DNA of 64,000 nucleotides from Streptomyces sp. ITFR-16 (GCF_031844705.1 NZ_CP134609.1:1798001-1862000), one strand, 5' to 3'. Counted from the stretch's first letter, positions 35,692 to 46,420 are shown. A program made the numbers and translations. Notes: generated by a model not told the origin, from the letters alone.

Positions 35692-38600
35692 TCAGTAGAC
35701 GTCGCGTACGTAGCGTTTGCCGGCGGCGAGCTGCTTGACGTACAGCGCCGCCGCCTCGGGGTCGAGGCCGCCGTGCGCGACGGCGATGTCGCGCAGCGCC
35801 CGGTCGACGTCCTTCGCCATCCGGGCCGCGTCGCCGCAGACGCAGACGTGGGCGCCGTCCCGGAGCCAGGACCACAGCTTGGCGCCGTGTTCGCGCATCC
35901 GGTCCTGCACATAGACCTTGGCGCGCTGGTCGCGGGAGAAGGCGGTGTCCAGGCGGGTGAGGGTGCCGTCCGCGAGGAAGGCCGTCAGCTCGTCCTCGTA
36001 GAGGAAGTCGGTCGCCCGGTGCTGTTCGCCGAAGAACAGCCAGTTGGGGCCCGGGTGTCCCAGCGCGCGGCGCTCCTCCAGGAAGCCGATGAACGGGGCC
36101 ACCCCGGTGCCGGGGCCGACCATGACCATCGGGGTGTCGGGGCGGGCCGGCGGGCGGAAGTGCGGGGCGCGCCGCACGAAGACGGAGACCGGGGCGCCGG
36201 GGGCGGCGTCCGCGAGGAAGGGCGAGCAGACCCCGCCGCGCGGGCGGCCCCGGAGGTTCTCGTACCGGACGACGGAGACGGTGAGCGACACCAGATGGGG
36301 GTCGGTCAGCGGGCTGGAGGAGATCGAGTACAGGCGCGGCTGGAGCCGTCCGAGGACGCCTGCCCACTCCTGCGGGGTGGCCCGCACGGGGTATTCGGCC
36401 AGTACGTCGACCGCCTGGCGGCCCCAGGACCAGCGGGCCAGTTCGCCCTTGTTGTCGGGGCGCAGCATCTTCTTCAGGGCCCGGTCGCCGGTGCGCTCGG
36501 TGACGAAGCCGAGCAGCGCCGGGGTGAGGCGGGTGATGTCGAGGTGGGTGCGGAGCGCGTCGGCGAGGCGGACCCCGCCGAGTCCGGGCACCTCGATCCC
36601 GGCCCCGGCGTCCAGGCCGGTCACCGCCAGCCATTCGGCCACCAGCTCCCCGCTGTTGACGGGGTGGACGCCGAGCGCGTCGCCCGCTTCGTAGACCAGC
36701 GGTGTGCCGCTCTCGCGGGTGTCGAAGGTGAAGCGGCGGACCTCCTTCCCGGCGCCGGGGAGACTGAGGAGGCGGTTGCCGGCCAGCCGCGCGGTGGCGG
36801 GCGCGGGCCTGGCGGCGGCGGCCGGAGCCGGGACGGAGGCCGGTGACGGAGCAGGCGCGGGCGCTCCGGTGAGCCCGGCGAGCACCTGGTCCAGCCAACT
36901 GCGGGCGGAGGGTTCGTAGTCGGGCTCGCAGTCGGTGCGCGGGGCGAGCCGGACGGCCCCCAGCTCGTCCAGGCGCTGGTCGAGGCGGCGGCCGTGCCCG
37001 CAGAAGTCGTCGTACGAGGAGTCGCCGAAGGCCAGCACGGCGTATCTCCGGCCGTCCAGGGGCGGGGTGTCGGGGGCGGTCAGCGCCTCCCAGAACCCGG
37101 AGCCGTTGTCGGGGGCGTCGCCGTCGCCGAAGGTGCTGGTGATCAGCAGGAGGTCGGCGGCGGGCGGGAGGGCGCGCGGGTCCGCCTGGTCCATGCCGAG
37201 GAGCCGGGCCCGGTGGCCGGTCTCGGTGAGCCGGTCGGCGGTGGCGGCGGCGAACTCCTCGGCGTTGCCGGTCTGCGAGGCCCACAGCACCACCACCTCG
37301 CGGCCCGGGGAGGCGGGCGGTGCGGGCTCGGCGGCCGGCTGTGCGGTGCGGGAGTACATGCCGGCCAGGACGCCGTTGACCCAGCGCGCGTGCTCCGCGT
37401 CGAAGGGCGCGCCGGCCGGGAGGACGGGGACCCCGGGCCTGCCCGACTCCAGCCCGGCCAGGAAGCCGACGAGGTACTGGCGTTCGTGGGCGGTGAGCAC
37501 GGGCGGCGGGGTGTCCTCCAGGCCGAAGACACCGGCGGCACCGGGCGAGGGCGCGGCGGGCACAGGCGCGGCGGGCGCGGGCGGCTCGACGGCGGGGACC
37601 GCACCGGGTGCCGGGGAGATCACGACCTCGGTGGCCGACTTCGTCAGCGTCACGGCGCACATCTTGAACTCCGGCTGGAAGGAGATCGGGTCCACGGCGT
37701 CGCTGGTCACCGCGTTGACGCTGAGGTACTCGCCGAACAGGTCGTTCCAGTGGAACGGCGCGAAGCAGCACCCCGGGCGGACCCGGTCGGTCACCACGGC
37801 GGGCAGCACGGCCCGGCCGCGCCGGGAGGCGACCTCGACGGCGTCGCCCTCGGCTATCGCGAGCCGCGCCGCGTCCTCGGGGTGCAGTTCGACGAAGGGG
37901 GCCGGGTTGAGCTTGTTGAGCTTGGCGACCTTCCCGGTCTTGGTGAGGGTGTGCCACTGGTGCTGGAGGCGGCCGGTGTTGAGGACGAACGGGTAGTCGT
38001 CGTCCGGCATCTCGGCGGCCGGGACGTGCGGCCGGGCGTGGAAGACGGCGCGCCCGCTCGGTGTCGGGAACACCGGGCCGCCGCCGTCCGGGGCGAGGTA
38101 GCGGACCGGGTTGCGGTCGGGGCCGTCGGCGGTGGGGGCGGGCCACTGCACGGGCGTCGTCCGCAGCCGTGCGTAGGTCACGCCCCGCAGGTCGTAGCCG
38201 GTCCTCGGGTTGGCGGCGCCCTTGATCTCCTCGAAGACCTCCTCGGCGTCGGCGTAGGTGAAGGCGTCGGCGTACCCCATCGCGCAGGCGATCCGGGCGA
38301 TGATCCGCCAGTCCGCGAGGGCCTCGCCGGGCGGGTCGGCGGCGGGGCGGGCCAGGGTGAGGGTGCGTTCGCTGTTGACCAGCACGCCCTCGCTCTCGCT
38401 CCACAGCGCGCCGGGCAGCACGATGTCGGCGTGGGCGTTGGTCTCGGTGTCGGCGAACGCGTCCTGGGTGAGGACGAGTTCGGCGGTCTCCAGGGCCTCG
38501 ATGACGGTCCGGCGGTTGGCGACCGAGGCGACCGGGTTGGTGCAGATGATCCAGCAGGCCTTGATCTCTCCGTCGGCCATCCGCCGGAAGAGGTCGACGG

Positions 38601-39786
38601 TGCCCCGGCCCGACCCGTCCTTGCGCAGGGTGCCGGGCTCCAGGCCCCAGAGCTCCTCGGTGAAGGCGCGGTCCTCGTCGGCCAGGACCGAGCGCTGGCC
38701 GGGCAGTCCGGGGCCCATGTAGCCCATCTCGCGTCCGCCCATCGCGTTGGGCTGGCCGGTGAGCGAGAAGGGGCCGCTGCCGGGGCGGCAGATCGCGCCG
38801 GTGGCCAGGTGCAGGTTGATCAGCGCGTTGGTGTTCCAGGTGCCGTGCGTGGACTGGTTGAGCCCCATCGTCCAGCAGCTCGTCCACTCGGCGGCCTCGC
38901 CGATCCACTGCGCGGCGCGGCGGATGTCGTCCTCCGGGAGGCCGGTGATCTCCGCGACGGTGGCGGGCGGGTAGTCCGCGAGGAACTCCGGCATCGCCTC
39001 CCAGCCCTCGGTGCGCTCCGCGATGAACGCGGCGTCGGTGTGGCCGTTGGCGTGCAGCAGGTGGAGCAGGCCGTTGAGGAGGGCCAGGTCGGTGCCGGGG
39101 CTGATCTGGAGGAAGAGGTCGGCCTTGTCGGCGGTGGCGTTGCGCCGGGGGTCGACGACGATCAGCCGGGCGCCCGCCTTGACCCGTTCCATCATCCGCA
39201 GGAAGAGGATCGGGTGGCAGTCGGCCATGTTGGCGCCGATGACGAGGAAGACGTCGGCGTGGTCGAGGTCCTGGTAGGAGCCGGGCGGGCCGTCGGCGCC
39301 CAGCGAGAGCTTGTAGCCGGTGCCCGCGCTCGCCATGCACAGCCGGGAGTTGGACTCGATCTGGTTGGTCCGTACGAAGCCCTTCGCCAGCTTGTTGGCC
39401 AGGTACTGGGCCTCCAGGCTCATCTGTCCGGACACGTAGAAGGCGACCGCGTCGGGCCCGTGCTCGTCGATGACCGCCCGCAGCCGGCCCGCCGCGGCGG
39501 TGATCGCCTCGTCCACACCGGCCGGCACGGCCTCGGAGCCGCGCCCGGGGCGCATCAGCGCGGTGGTGAGCCGGCCGGGGGCCGCGAGCATGTCGGCCGT
39601 GGTCGCGCCCTTGGTGCACAGCCGCCCGGAGTTGGCGGGGTGGGTCTTGTCGCCCGACGCCTTGAGCACGGTACGGCGTCCGTCGGGCCCGGAGGCGATG
39701 TCCAGGACCATGCCGCAGCCCACCCCGCAGTACGAGCAGACCGTACGGACCTGAGCGACGTCGGCCGACGAGGTCGGTGGGGGCAC
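35692..39786 (-). CDS. Three-part assimilatory nitrate reductase-flavoprotein fusion
   Basis: 1364 aa. Residues 1-760 are a bis-MGD molybdoenzyme with an N-terminal [4Fe-4S] motif (C17, C20, C24, then GRLCTKG) and [13 protein letters not shown]; it resembles NasC/NarB nitrate reductases. A linker (about 760-825) leads to a flavodoxin domain (about 828-970; [12 protein letters not shown]). A CysJ-like FAD/NADPH reductase follows (about 1010-1364; [24 protein letters not shown], and a final KRYVRDVY). Electrons should flow from NADPH through FAD and FMN to Mo in one chain. GTG 39786 follows GGAAGG. The molybdate genes are adjacent. Confidence 0.9.
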   Translation of the reverse strand: MPPPTSSADVAQVRTVCSYCGVGCGMVLDIASGPDGRRTVLKASGDKTHPANSGRLCTKGATTADMLAAPGRLTTALMRPGRGSEAVPAGVDEAITAAAGRLRAVIDEHGPDAVAFYVSGQMSLEAQYLANKLAKGFVRTNQIESNSRLCMASAGTGYKLSLGADGPPGSYQDLDHADVFLVIGANMADCHPILFLRMMERVKAGARLIVVDPRRNATADKADLFLQISPGTDLALLNGLLHLLHANGHTDAAFIAERTEGWEAMPEFLADYPPATVAEITGLPEDDIRRAAQWIGEAAEWTSCWTMGLNQSTHGTWNTNALINLHLATGAICRPGSGPFSLTGQPNAMGGREMGYMGPGLPGQRSVLADEDRAFTEELWGLEPGTLRKDGSGRGTVDLFRRMADGEIKACWIICTNPVASVANRRTVIEALETAELVLTQDAFADTETNAHADIVLPGALWSESEGVLVNSERTLTLARPAADPPGEALADWRIIARIACAMGYADAFTYADAEEVFEEIKGAANPRTGYDLRGVTYARLRTTPVQWPAPTADGPDRNPVRYLAPDGGGPVFPTPSGRAVFHARPHVPAAEMPDDDYPFVLNTGRLQHQWHTLTKTGKVAKLNKLNPAPFVELHPEDAARLAIAEGDAVEVASRRGRAVLPAVVTDRVRPGCCFAPFHWNDLFGEYLSVNAVTSDAVDPISFQPEFKMCAVTLTKSATEVVISPAPGAVPAVEPPAPAAPVPAAPSPGAAGVFGLEDTPPPVLTAHERQYLVGFLAGLESGRPGVPVLPAGAPFDAEHARWVNGVLAGMYSRTAQPAAEPAPPASPGREVVVLWASQTGNAEEFAAATADRLTETGHRARLLGMDQADPRALPPAADLLLITSTFGDGDAPDNGSGFWEALTAPDTPPLDGRRYAVLAFGDSSYDDFCGHGRRLDQRLDELGAVRLAPRTDCEPDYEPSARSWLDQVLAGLTGAPAPAPSPASVPAPAAAARPAPATARLAGNRLLSLPGAGKEVRRFTFDTRESGTPLVYEAGDALGVHPVNSGELVAEWLAVTGLDAGAGIEVPGLGGVRLADALRTHLDITRLTPALLGFVTERTGDRALKKMLRPDNKGELARWSWGRQAVDVLAEYPVRATPQEWAGVLGRLQPRLYSISSSPLTDPHLVSLTVSVVRYENLRGRPRGGVCSPFLADAAPGAPVSVFVRRAPHFRPPARPDTPMVMVGPGTGVAPFIGFLEERRALGHPGPNWLFFGEQHRATDFLYEDELTAFLADGTLTRLDTAFSRDQRAKVYVQDRMREHGAKLWSWLRDGAHVCVCGDAARMAKDVDRALRDIAVAHGGLDPEAAALYVKQLAAGKRYVRDVY

Positions 39787-39836
39787 CGCAGGGACCTTCC
39801 GTCGATCGGATCGTGCCCCGACCGTACGAAGGGTCC

Positions 39837-39875
39837 GTTACGCCGGGATGACCCCGGCCGATCATGGGCGGTAAC
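39837..39875 (-). promoter_or_regulatory. Degenerate GlnR-like box before the nitrate reductase
   Basis: Read on the minus strand: GTTAC-N6-TGATC-N7-GTCAT-N6-GTAAC, ending about 50 nt before the GTG. GlnR sites are GTNAC-N6-GAAAC repeats, so this has the layout but one spacer is off by one and two half-sites are weak. Nitrogen control is plausible for this enzyme. Confidence 0.3.
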
Positions 39876-39924
39876 GCTCGCCGCACATCCCCCGGGCCCC
39901 GGGTGTGAGACGTCCGGGCGGGGG

Positions 39925-40278
39925 TCAGCCCTCCTCGGTGAGCTGTTCGTCGAGTTCGTCGAAGAGCAGTTCGCTGTGGTCGACCTGGCCCGTCCGGTAG
40001 GCGGAGCGCGCGACCAGATGGGCGGCCACCGGGCCGGTCATCAGCTGGAAGAAGCCGATCAGCCCGAGCGTGGCGAGGTCCATTCCGCTGCGCAGCCGCA
40101 GCGCGACCCCGGCCAGCACGATCAGCATGCCGAGGGACTGCGGCTTGGTGGCGGCGTGGCTGCGGGAGAGCACGTCGGGAAACCACAGCATGCCGAGGAC
40201 GCCGAGCAGACAGACGGCCGCGCCGATCAGCACCAGGACCGCGCCGGCTGTGTCGACGGTCTGGAGCCAGACGCTCAT
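39925..40278 (-). CDS. mnhG: Mrp-type cation/proton antiporter subunit G
   Basis: 117 aa with three hydrophobic segments (TAGAVLVLIGAAVCLLGVLG, GMLIVLAGVALRL, ATLGLIGFFQLMTGPVAAHL) and the MnhG signature RSHAATKPQSLGML. The C-terminus is acidic. It is the last gene of the Mrp operon; its ATG overlaps the mnhF stop (ATGA). The Mrp complex exchanges Na+ or K+ for protons and needs all its subunits. A G+C-rich stretch after the gene probably ends transcription. Confidence 0.9.
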   Translation of the reverse strand: MSVWLQTVDTAGAVLVLIGAAVCLLGVLGMLWFPDVLSRSHAATKPQSLGMLIVLAGVALRLRSGMDLATLGLIGFFQLMTGPVAAHLVARSAYRTGQVDHSELLFDELDEQLTEEG

Positions 40279-40610
40279 GGGGTGTCCTCGTCGGTCCGCC
40301 GGGGGGATGCGGCGCGCGGCCGGCCCGGCGGCCGGTCGCGTACGGCGATGAAGCGCGCGATGCCGACCGAACCGGTGAAGCCGAGGAAGGCCAGCACCAG
40401 CATGATCGGGAAGTAGAACGGGTCCCGGGCGAACGCCGACTTGGCGCCGAGCCCGGCGATGATGAGCGCCGCGCAGACGTCCAGCGAGATCGCCCGGTCC
40501 AGCATGGAGGGGCCCCACCAGATCCGGGCCAGCAGCCCGGCGCCGGCGAGGACGATCAGGACCACGGCCGCGATGAGCAGCACCCGGTCCGCGGTCTCGG
40601 GCGCGCTCAT
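40275..40610 (-). CDS. mnhF: Mrp antiporter subunit F
   Basis: 111 aa, three hydrophobic helices. MnhF signature: WGPSMLDRAISLDVCAALIIAG and PIMLVLAFLGFTGSVGIARF. Starts in the mnhE stop (ATGA) and ends in the mnhG start. Confidence 0.9.
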   Translation of the reverse strand: MSAPETADRVLLIAAVVLIVLAGAGLLARIWWGPSMLDRAISLDVCAALIIAGLGAKSAFARDPFYFPIMLVLAFLGFTGSVGIARFIAVRDRPPGRPRAASPRRTDEDTP

Positions 40611-41245
40611 GCGTCCTCCTCCTGGTCGCCCGGCCGTTCGCCGGGGTGCGGTGGGGGCGGCCCGGCGACCCGGTCGATCTCGTCGCGGGTGCCGAAGGCC
40701 CGTACGGTCAGCTCCTCCAGCCGCCGGACGGTGCGCCGGGCCTTGTCCAGTTCGGCGGGCCGGTCGGCGTCCAGGACGTGCAGGAAGAGGGTGGCGGTGG
40801 CGCGGCGGACCTCGACGACCGAGCCGCCGGGCACGTTGGACACGGCGACGGCTGTCGCGGCGAGCATCAGGTCCGAGCGGCAGCGCAGGGGGACGGCGAT
40901 GACGGCCGCCCGGTGCGGGTGGTCGCCGAAGATCTGCCGGGTGACCCGTACGCCGGAGGTGTACATGTCGTAGAGCAGATAGCCGGCCAGCCGCAGGATG
41001 CCCCAGGGGTGCAGGCGCAGCCCCAGGTCCACCTGCGGCAGCGGGAACGCCAGGCAGACGGCCACCGCGACGACGAGGCCGGTCAGCACGTTGGCCCAGT
41101 TCAGGCTGGACCAGAGCAGCACCCAGATGACGGTGAGCCAGGCCAGCAGCGGGAGGTCGAGCACGCGCCGCCGGCTGCCGCGCAGTTCGCAGCTGAAGGG
41201 CGGCAGGTCCTTGTTGCGGAAGGAGAAGGTGATGAGGCGTTTCAC
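40607..41245 (-). CDS. mnhE: Mrp antiporter subunit E
   Basis: 212 aa. Two close N-terminal helices (LLAWLTVIWVLLWSSLNWAN, VLTGLVVAVAVCLAFPLPQV) are followed by a soluble domain with VPLRCRSDLMLAATAVAVSNVPG, the MnhE fingerprint. GTG 41245 overlaps the mnhD stop (GTGA). The C-terminal proline-rich tail is variable in the family. Confidence 0.9.
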   Translation of the reverse strand: MKRLITFSFRNKDLPPFSCELRGSRRRVLDLPLLAWLTVIWVLLWSSLNWANVLTGLVVAVAVCLAFPLPQVDLGLRLHPWGILRLAGYLLYDMYTSGVRVTRQIFGDHPHRAAVIAVPLRCRSDLMLAATAVAVSNVPGGSVVEVRRATATLFLHVLDADRPAELDKARRTVRRLEELTVRAFGTRDEIDRVAGPPPPHPGERPGDQEEDA

Positions 41246-42897
41246 CGGCCGAGCACCGCCTCGACATAGGGGGTACGGGCGAGGAGTTCGACGGCCGAGC
41301 GGTCGGTGTACGAGGTGAGCGGTCCGGCGAACACGGTGAAGGCGAGGCCGAGTACGACGGTGGCGGCGGTCGCCCAGGTCATGGGGCGCGGCAGCTTGGT
41401 CGTGGTGGTGACGGCGTGGCCGTGCAGGGTGGCGGCGACCGCGCGCCCGGCCGGCTGGTGCCGCAGGCGTACGCCTTCGTCGCCGGTGCCGGGCATCCGG
41501 TCGGGGCCCGCGTCGGCGTCGCCGTCGTCGTCCTCGTCCTTGGACTCCAGGACGGTGCCGTCGGCGGCCTGGCCGGGGGGCGCGGCCCGCCAGAAGGCCA
41601 GGTTCCAGACCTTGGCCATCACGTACAGCGTGAGCAGGCTGGTCACGGCGGAGCCGACGACCAGGATCCAGGCCCAGACCCCGCCGTCGTCGACACCGGC
41701 GCGCATGAGTCCCAGCTTGCCGATGAAGCCGGACAGCGGCGGGATCCCGGCCAGGTTCATCGCGGGTACGAAGAAGAGGAGGGCCAGCACCGGGGCGGCC
41801 CGGGCGATGCCGCCGAGGCGGGTGAGTTCGGTGGTGCCGCCCCGGCGTTCGATCAGCCCGGCCACCAGGAAGAGGGTCGTCTGCACGGTGATGTGGTGGA
41901 CGACGTAGACGATCGCGCCGCCGTACGCCTCCCGGGTGGCGAGTCCGATCCCGAAGACCATGTAGCCGATGTGGCTGATGAGGGTGAAGGAGAGCAGCCG
42001 CTTGAGGTCGGTCTGGGCGACGGCTCCGAGGATGCCGACGGTCATCGAGGCGAGCGCGGCCAGCATCAGCAGGTCGCCGAGCCGGTTACCGGGGAAGAGC
42101 AGGGTCTCGGTGCGCAGCATGCAGTAGACGCCGACCTTGGTGAGGAGGCCGGCGAAGACCGCGGTGACGGGGGCGGGCGCGGTCGGGTAGGAGTCGGGCA
42201 GCCAGGCGGCGAGGGGGAAGACGGCGGCCTTGATCGCGAAGACCGTCAGCAGCATCGCCTGGATCAGGGTCTGGACGCCGAGCGGGAGCGCGGCCAGCCG
42301 TCCGGCCAGCTGGGCGAAGTTGGCGGTGCCGGTCGCCGCGTACGTCATGGCGATGGCGGTGAGGAAGAGCAGCGAGGAGAACAGCGAGATGATCACGTAG
42401 GTCGAGCCCGCCCGGACCCGGGGGCCGGTGCCGCCGAGGGTCAGCAGGACGAAGCTGGCGACGAGCATGATCTCGAAGCCGACGTACAGGTTGACCAGGT
42501 CCCCGGCGAGGAAGGTGCAGGAGACCCCGGCGACCAGGATCAGATAGGCGGGGTGGAAGACCGCCACGGGGGTCTCCTCGTCCCGGTCGGACATGCCCTG
42601 GCCCAGGGAGTAGACCAGGACGCACAGGGTGACGGCCGAGGAGATTGTCAGCATCAGGCCGGAGAGCCGGTCGGCGACCAGGGTGATGCCGAGCGGAGGT
42701 GCGAAGTCGCCGAGGTGCACGGACAGCGGGCCCTGGCTGTCGGCGGCGACCATCAGCGCGACCGACAGCCCCAGGACGGCCGTGAGGACGGCGACGCTGA
42801 TGAAGCGCTGGAACTGCTTGAGCCGGGTGCCGAAGGCAAGGCTGAGTCCGGTCGCGCAGAGCGGCAGCAGCACCGGCAGCGGGACGAGTGCGTTCAT
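41242..42897 (-). CDS. mnhD: Mrp antiporter subunit D
   Basis: 551 aa, about fourteen membrane helices, homologous to complex I proton-pumping subunits. Motifs are FEIMLVASFVLLTL (acidic residue in TM5), FAIKAAVFPLAAWLPDSYPT, LLTKVGVYCMLR and LLSFTLISHIGYM. A charged loop rich in Asp/Glu (ESKDEDDDGDADAG, near 460) lies between the last helices and makes the protein longer than usual. ATG 42897 overlaps the mnhC stop. Confidence 0.95.
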   Translation of the reverse strand: MNALVPLPVLLPLCATGLSLAFGTRLKQFQRFISVAVLTAVLGLSVALMVAADSQGPLSVHLGDFAPPLGITLVADRLSGLMLTISSAVTLCVLVYSLGQGMSDRDEETPVAVFHPAYLILVAGVSCTFLAGDLVNLYVGFEIMLVASFVLLTLGGTGPRVRAGSTYVIISLFSSLLFLTAIAMTYAATGTANFAQLAGRLAALPLGVQTLIQAMLLTVFAIKAAVFPLAAWLPDSYPTAPAPVTAVFAGLLTKVGVYCMLRTETLLFPGNRLGDLLMLAALASMTVGILGAVAQTDLKRLLSFTLISHIGYMVFGIGLATREAYGGAIVYVVHHITVQTTLFLVAGLIERRGGTTELTRLGGIARAAPVLALLFFVPAMNLAGIPPLSGFIGKLGLMRAGVDDGGVWAWILVVGSAVTSLLTLYVMAKVWNLAFWRAAPPGQAADGTVLESKDEDDDGDADAGPDRMPGTGDEGVRLRHQPAGRAVAATLHGHAVTTTTKLPRPMTWATAATVVLGLAFTVFAGPLTSYTDRSAVELLARTPYVEAVLGR

Positions 42898-43508
42898 CCG
42901 GTGTCTCCTGGGTTCTCGGCGTCGGGTGCGGGGCCCTCGGCGTCCTGGCGCGCGTAGTCCTCCGGGTCCGCGCCCAGCACGTCGTGCCACAGGTCGCCGG
43001 AGGCGTCCCGGCCCCGGGCCTGGAGGGCGCGGTCGGCGCGCAGTCTGGCCCGCAGCCGGCGGCGCTCCTCGCGGTAGCGGCGGCGGGCCTCGGCGGTGCG
43101 CTCGGACTCGGCCCGGTACTGCTCGCGCAGTTCGTCGCGCTCCCCCAGCACCTCGGCGCGGAGCACGATCCGCCGGTCCTCCAGGTCGTCGTGGACCTCG
43201 TCGGTGCCGGTGAGCTGGTGGCTGCGGTAGGCCATGGCGAGGAGGAACGCGGTGGTGGCGAGGGTGATGACGATGGCGGTGAGGGCGATGGCCTGGGGCA
43301 GCGGGTCGGTGACCCGGCCCAGATCGACGCCGTAGAGCAGGGGTTCGCGGCCGGCCCGTCCGGTGGCGGACAGGATCAGCAGGTTGATGCCGTTGCCCGC
43401 GACGACCGCGCCCAGCAGGATCCGGGTCAGCGGCCGGGTGAGCATGAGGATGCCGCCGACCGCGCACAGGACGGCGGCGGTGGCGAGCAGTGAGGCGCTG
43501 ACGGTCAT
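42894..43508 (-). CDS. mnhC: Mrp antiporter subunit C
   Basis: 204 aa. Three helices form the NuoK-like core (GGILMLTRPLTRILLGAVVAGNG split across TM1-2, VTDPLPQAIALTAIVITLAT). The C-terminal 90 residues are a charged, coiled-coil-like extension (RDELREQYRAESERTAEARR), longer than in most MnhC. ATGA overlap with mnhA. Confidence 0.9.
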   Translation of the reverse strand: MTVSASLLATAAVLCAVGGILMLTRPLTRILLGAVVAGNGINLLILSATGRAGREPLLYGVDLGRVTDPLPQAIALTAIVITLATTAFLLAMAYRSHQLTGTDEVHDDLEDRRIVLRAEVLGERDELREQYRAESERTAEARRRYREERRRLRARLRADRALQARGRDASGDLWHDVLGADPEDYARQDAEGPAPDAENPGDTG

Positions 43509-46420
43509 GGGGCGGCGCCCTCCGCTCCGGTGGCCGGTCCCGGGGTGCGCCCGCCCGCCTGTTCGGCGGCGGCGCGCTCGATCTGCCGGTCGACCTTGGC
43601 GCCGAGGGCCCGCACGATGTCCAGGACGACGCCCAGGACCAGCAGATAGACACCGCAGTCGAAGAGCACCGGCGTACCGAAGTGGTAGTCGCCGATCAGC
43701 GGGAGGTGGCCGTGGTAGGTCCAGGCGTGCAGGACCGCGCCGTGGGTGAGGCCGAGCAGGGCCACCCCGGTGGACAGGAAGAGGCCGAGTCCGGTGAAGA
43801 GGCCGGGCTGCAGGGGCGCGGCCTCGGCGAGTTCGAAGCGGCCGCCCGCCAGGTATCGGGTGATCAGGGCGACTCCGGCGACCAGACCGGCGACGAAGCC
43901 GCCGCCCGGCATGTTCTCGGCGCAGAACAGCAGATACACCGAGAGCACCAGGATCGGGTGGAACAGCAGCCGGGCCACCACCTCGAAGACGATGGAGCGG
44001 TGCTCGGGCGCGAGCGTGGCACCGGCCGCCAGCCAGCTGCGCTCGGGGGCTCCTTCGTCGCCCTGCGGCAGCCCGGTCAGCGGGCCCGTGGTCACCGACC
44101 AGGCGGTGTGCCCCCGGGACTCCGGCGGCGCGGCGGGCCCCTCGGCGCGGCGGTGCAGATAGATGAGGCTGGTGACGCCGATCGCGGCGGCGGCCAGCAC
44201 GGCGGACTCGCCCATCGTGTCCCAGGCGCGCAGGTCCACCAGGATCGTGGCGACCACGTCCTTGAGGCCGTGGTCCGCGGTCTCCTCGACCATGGCGGCG
44301 CCCGCCGGGGCGGCGGTGCGCGCGGCGGCGGCGACCCAGACCACGACGCTCAGGGTGGCCGCGGCGGCGAGGGCCACGGGGATGCGGACGGCCCGCCGCC
44401 AGCTGCTGACCGACTCCTGGAAGTGGACCGGCATCCGCCGCAGCACCAGCACGAACACGATCATGGAGACGGTCTCCACGCAGAACTGGGTGAGCGCCAG
44501 GTCGGGGGCGCCCTGGACGACGAAGAGCAGCGCGGTCCCGTATCCGGTGAGCCCGGCCAGCACCACGGCCTTCATCCGTCGCCGGACGGTGAGGGAGAGC
44601 AGGGCCGCCACGCAGGTCAGCGCGGCGACGGCGCCCTGCAGCGGTACGTCCCAGAGCCGGGGCGGGCCGGCGCCGTGCCAGGGCCGGTCCGCCACGAGCA
44701 CGGCGAGCTGGCCGGCGAGCATCACCAGCAGGGTGGTGGCGAGGTAGACGGAGAGCGAGCCGCGCTGGACGAAGCCGGTGACCTGGAGGGAGAGGCGTTC
44801 CAGGCCCAGGAGCAGTTGGCCGAAGACGCCGTCGGCGGTGGGCCAGGCGATGCGCCGGGAGAGCCGGGTGATCCGGTCGCGCGCGGCGAAGAGCACGGCG
44901 CCGCCCGCCGTGGCGAGGACGGAGAGGAACAGGGCGGTGCCCCAGCCGTGCCAGAGCGCGAGGTGGTAGGGGTGCGCGACGGGCGGGAAGACGTTCGCGT
45001 ACGTGCTCAGCAGCCGGTCGGTCCAGCCGACGCCGGGGCCGAGGACGAGCCCGCAGACCGCGAGCAGGGCGGGCGCGGCGAGGAAGGACCAGCCGACCCG
45101 GTGGACGGGGGTGTCGGCGACTCCGGGCTTGCGCAGGAAGGCGCCCCAGACGAACCGGACGGTGTACGCGACGGTCAGCATCGACCCGGCCACCGCGATC
45201 CCCAGTGCCCAGCGGTCCACGGTGTCGCCGTAGAGCAGCGCGTCGAACGCGGCCTCCTTGGCGGCGAAGCCGAGCAGCGGGGGCAGGGCGGCCATCGAGG
45301 CGGCGGCGAGCACCCCGACGGCGCAGACGTGCGGCAGGGCCCGGCCGACTCCCGAGAGCCTGCGCAGGTCCCGGGTGCCGGCGGCGTGGTCGACGATGCC
45401 GGTGACGAGGAACAGCGGGGCCTTGAAGAGCGCGTGACCGAGGATCATCACGGCGGCGGCCAGCGCCGCGTCGCGGTTGCCGACGCCCGCGAGCAGCGTG
45501 AGGAAGCCGAGCTGGCTGACGGTGCCGTAGGCGAGGACGATCTTGAGGTCGTTGAGCCGCAGCGCCCGCCAGCCGCCGAGCAGCATGGTCGCGGCGCCCA
45601 GGGTGATCACGACGGGCCGCCAGACGGGGACGTCGGAGAAGGCGGGCGCGAGCCGCGCGACGAGGTAGACCCCGGCCTTGACCATGGCGGCGGCGTGCAG
45701 ATAGGCGCTGACCGGGGTGGGCGCGGCCATGGCGTTCGGGAGCCAGAGGCTGAAGGGCCACACGGCGGACTTGGAGAGCGCCCCGCACAGGATCAGCACG
45801 ACGGCGGCCGAGACGGCGGCGCTCGTGGCGGGCGGGTGGGCCAGGATCGCGGAGATGCGGTAGGTGCCCGCGACATGACCGATGATCAGGAAGCCGACCA
45901 GCATGGCGAGTCCGCCGAGGGTGGTGACGGTGAGCGCCTGGAGCGCGGAGCGGCGGCTGTGCCGCTGCTCGCTGTCGTATCCGATCAGCAGGTAGGAGAA
46001 GACCGTGGTCAGCTCCCAGAACACATAGAGCGTGATCAGGTCGTCGGCCAGCACGAGGGCGAGCATGGCCCCGGCGAAGGCCAGCAGGTTCCCGGCGAAT
46101 CCGGCCAGCCGGGGGGTGGCGTCGGTGAAGTAGGAGGCGCAGTGGACCAGGACGAGCGTGCCGACGCCGGCCGCGAGCAGCACCATGAGTTCGGCCAGTG
46201 CGTCCAGGCGCAGGCCGACGGTGACGTCGTAGGCCGGCATCCAGGTCCACGACCAGCCGGCCGAGCCCCCGGAGGCGGCGGTGTTCCACTGGGTGAAGGC
46301 CCAGCAGGTGGTGGCCGCGGGCGGCAGGGCGAGCACCAGGAAGGCGCGCGTCCCCAGCCACCGCACCAGCGGGCGCGCGCAGGCGGCGAGGACGAAGTGG
46401 CAGACGATGAGCGCGGTCAT
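43505..46420 (-). CDS. mnhA: Mrp antiporter subunit A with fused MnhB domain
   Basis: 971 aa, about twenty helices. The first 650 residues are the NuoL-like channel (WELTTVFSYLLIGYDSEQRH, LSKSAVWPFSLWLPNAMAAP, YLHAAAMVKAGVYL, LAYGTVSQLGFLTLL). An MbhE-like part and a C-terminal MnhB domain follow (MPGGGFVAGLVAGVALITRY), so no separate mnhB exists. First gene of the operon, ATG 46420. The upstream region has an A+T-rich patch with AGTGCGCACT (46513-46522), a possible promoter/operator. Confidence 0.95.
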   Translation of the reverse strand: MTALIVCHFVLAACARPLVRWLGTRAFLVLALPPAATTCWAFTQWNTAASGGSAGWSWTWMPAYDVTVGLRLDALAELMVLLAAGVGTLVLVHCASYFTDATPRLAGFAGNLLAFAGAMLALVLADDLITLYVFWELTTVFSYLLIGYDSEQRHSRRSALQALTVTTLGGLAMLVGFLIIGHVAGTYRISAILAHPPATSAAVSAAVVLILCGALSKSAVWPFSLWLPNAMAAPTPVSAYLHAAAMVKAGVYLVARLAPAFSDVPVWRPVVITLGAATMLLGGWRALRLNDLKIVLAYGTVSQLGFLTLLAGVGNRDAALAAAVMILGHALFKAPLFLVTGIVDHAAGTRDLRRLSGVGRALPHVCAVGVLAAASMAALPPLLGFAAKEAAFDALLYGDTVDRWALGIAVAGSMLTVAYTVRFVWGAFLRKPGVADTPVHRVGWSFLAAPALLAVCGLVLGPGVGWTDRLLSTYANVFPPVAHPYHLALWHGWGTALFLSVLATAGGAVLFAARDRITRLSRRIAWPTADGVFGQLLLGLERLSLQVTGFVQRGSLSVYLATTLLVMLAGQLAVLVADRPWHGAGPPRLWDVPLQGAVAALTCVAALLSLTVRRRMKAVVLAGLTGYGTALLFVVQGAPDLALTQFCVETVSMIVFVLVLRRMPVHFQESVSSWRRAVRIPVALAAAATLSVVVWVAAAARTAAPAGAAMVEETADHGLKDVVATILVDLRAWDTMGESAVLAAAAIGVTSLIYLHRRAEGPAAPPESRGHTAWSVTTGPLTGLPQGDEGAPERSWLAAGATLAPEHRSIVFEVVARLLFHPILVLSVYLLFCAENMPGGGFVAGLVAGVALITRYLAGGRFELAEAAPLQPGLFTGLGLFLSTGVALLGLTHGAVLHAWTYHGHLPLIGDYHFGTPVLFDCGVYLLVLGVVLDIVRALGAKVDRQIERAAAEQAGGRTPGPATGAEGAAP

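Noticed and set aside
36994..40416. Plus-strand open frame of about 1140 codons
   Set aside because: Antisense to the nitrate reductase and the mnh genes, low-complexity Gly/Val/Arg content, no ribosome site.
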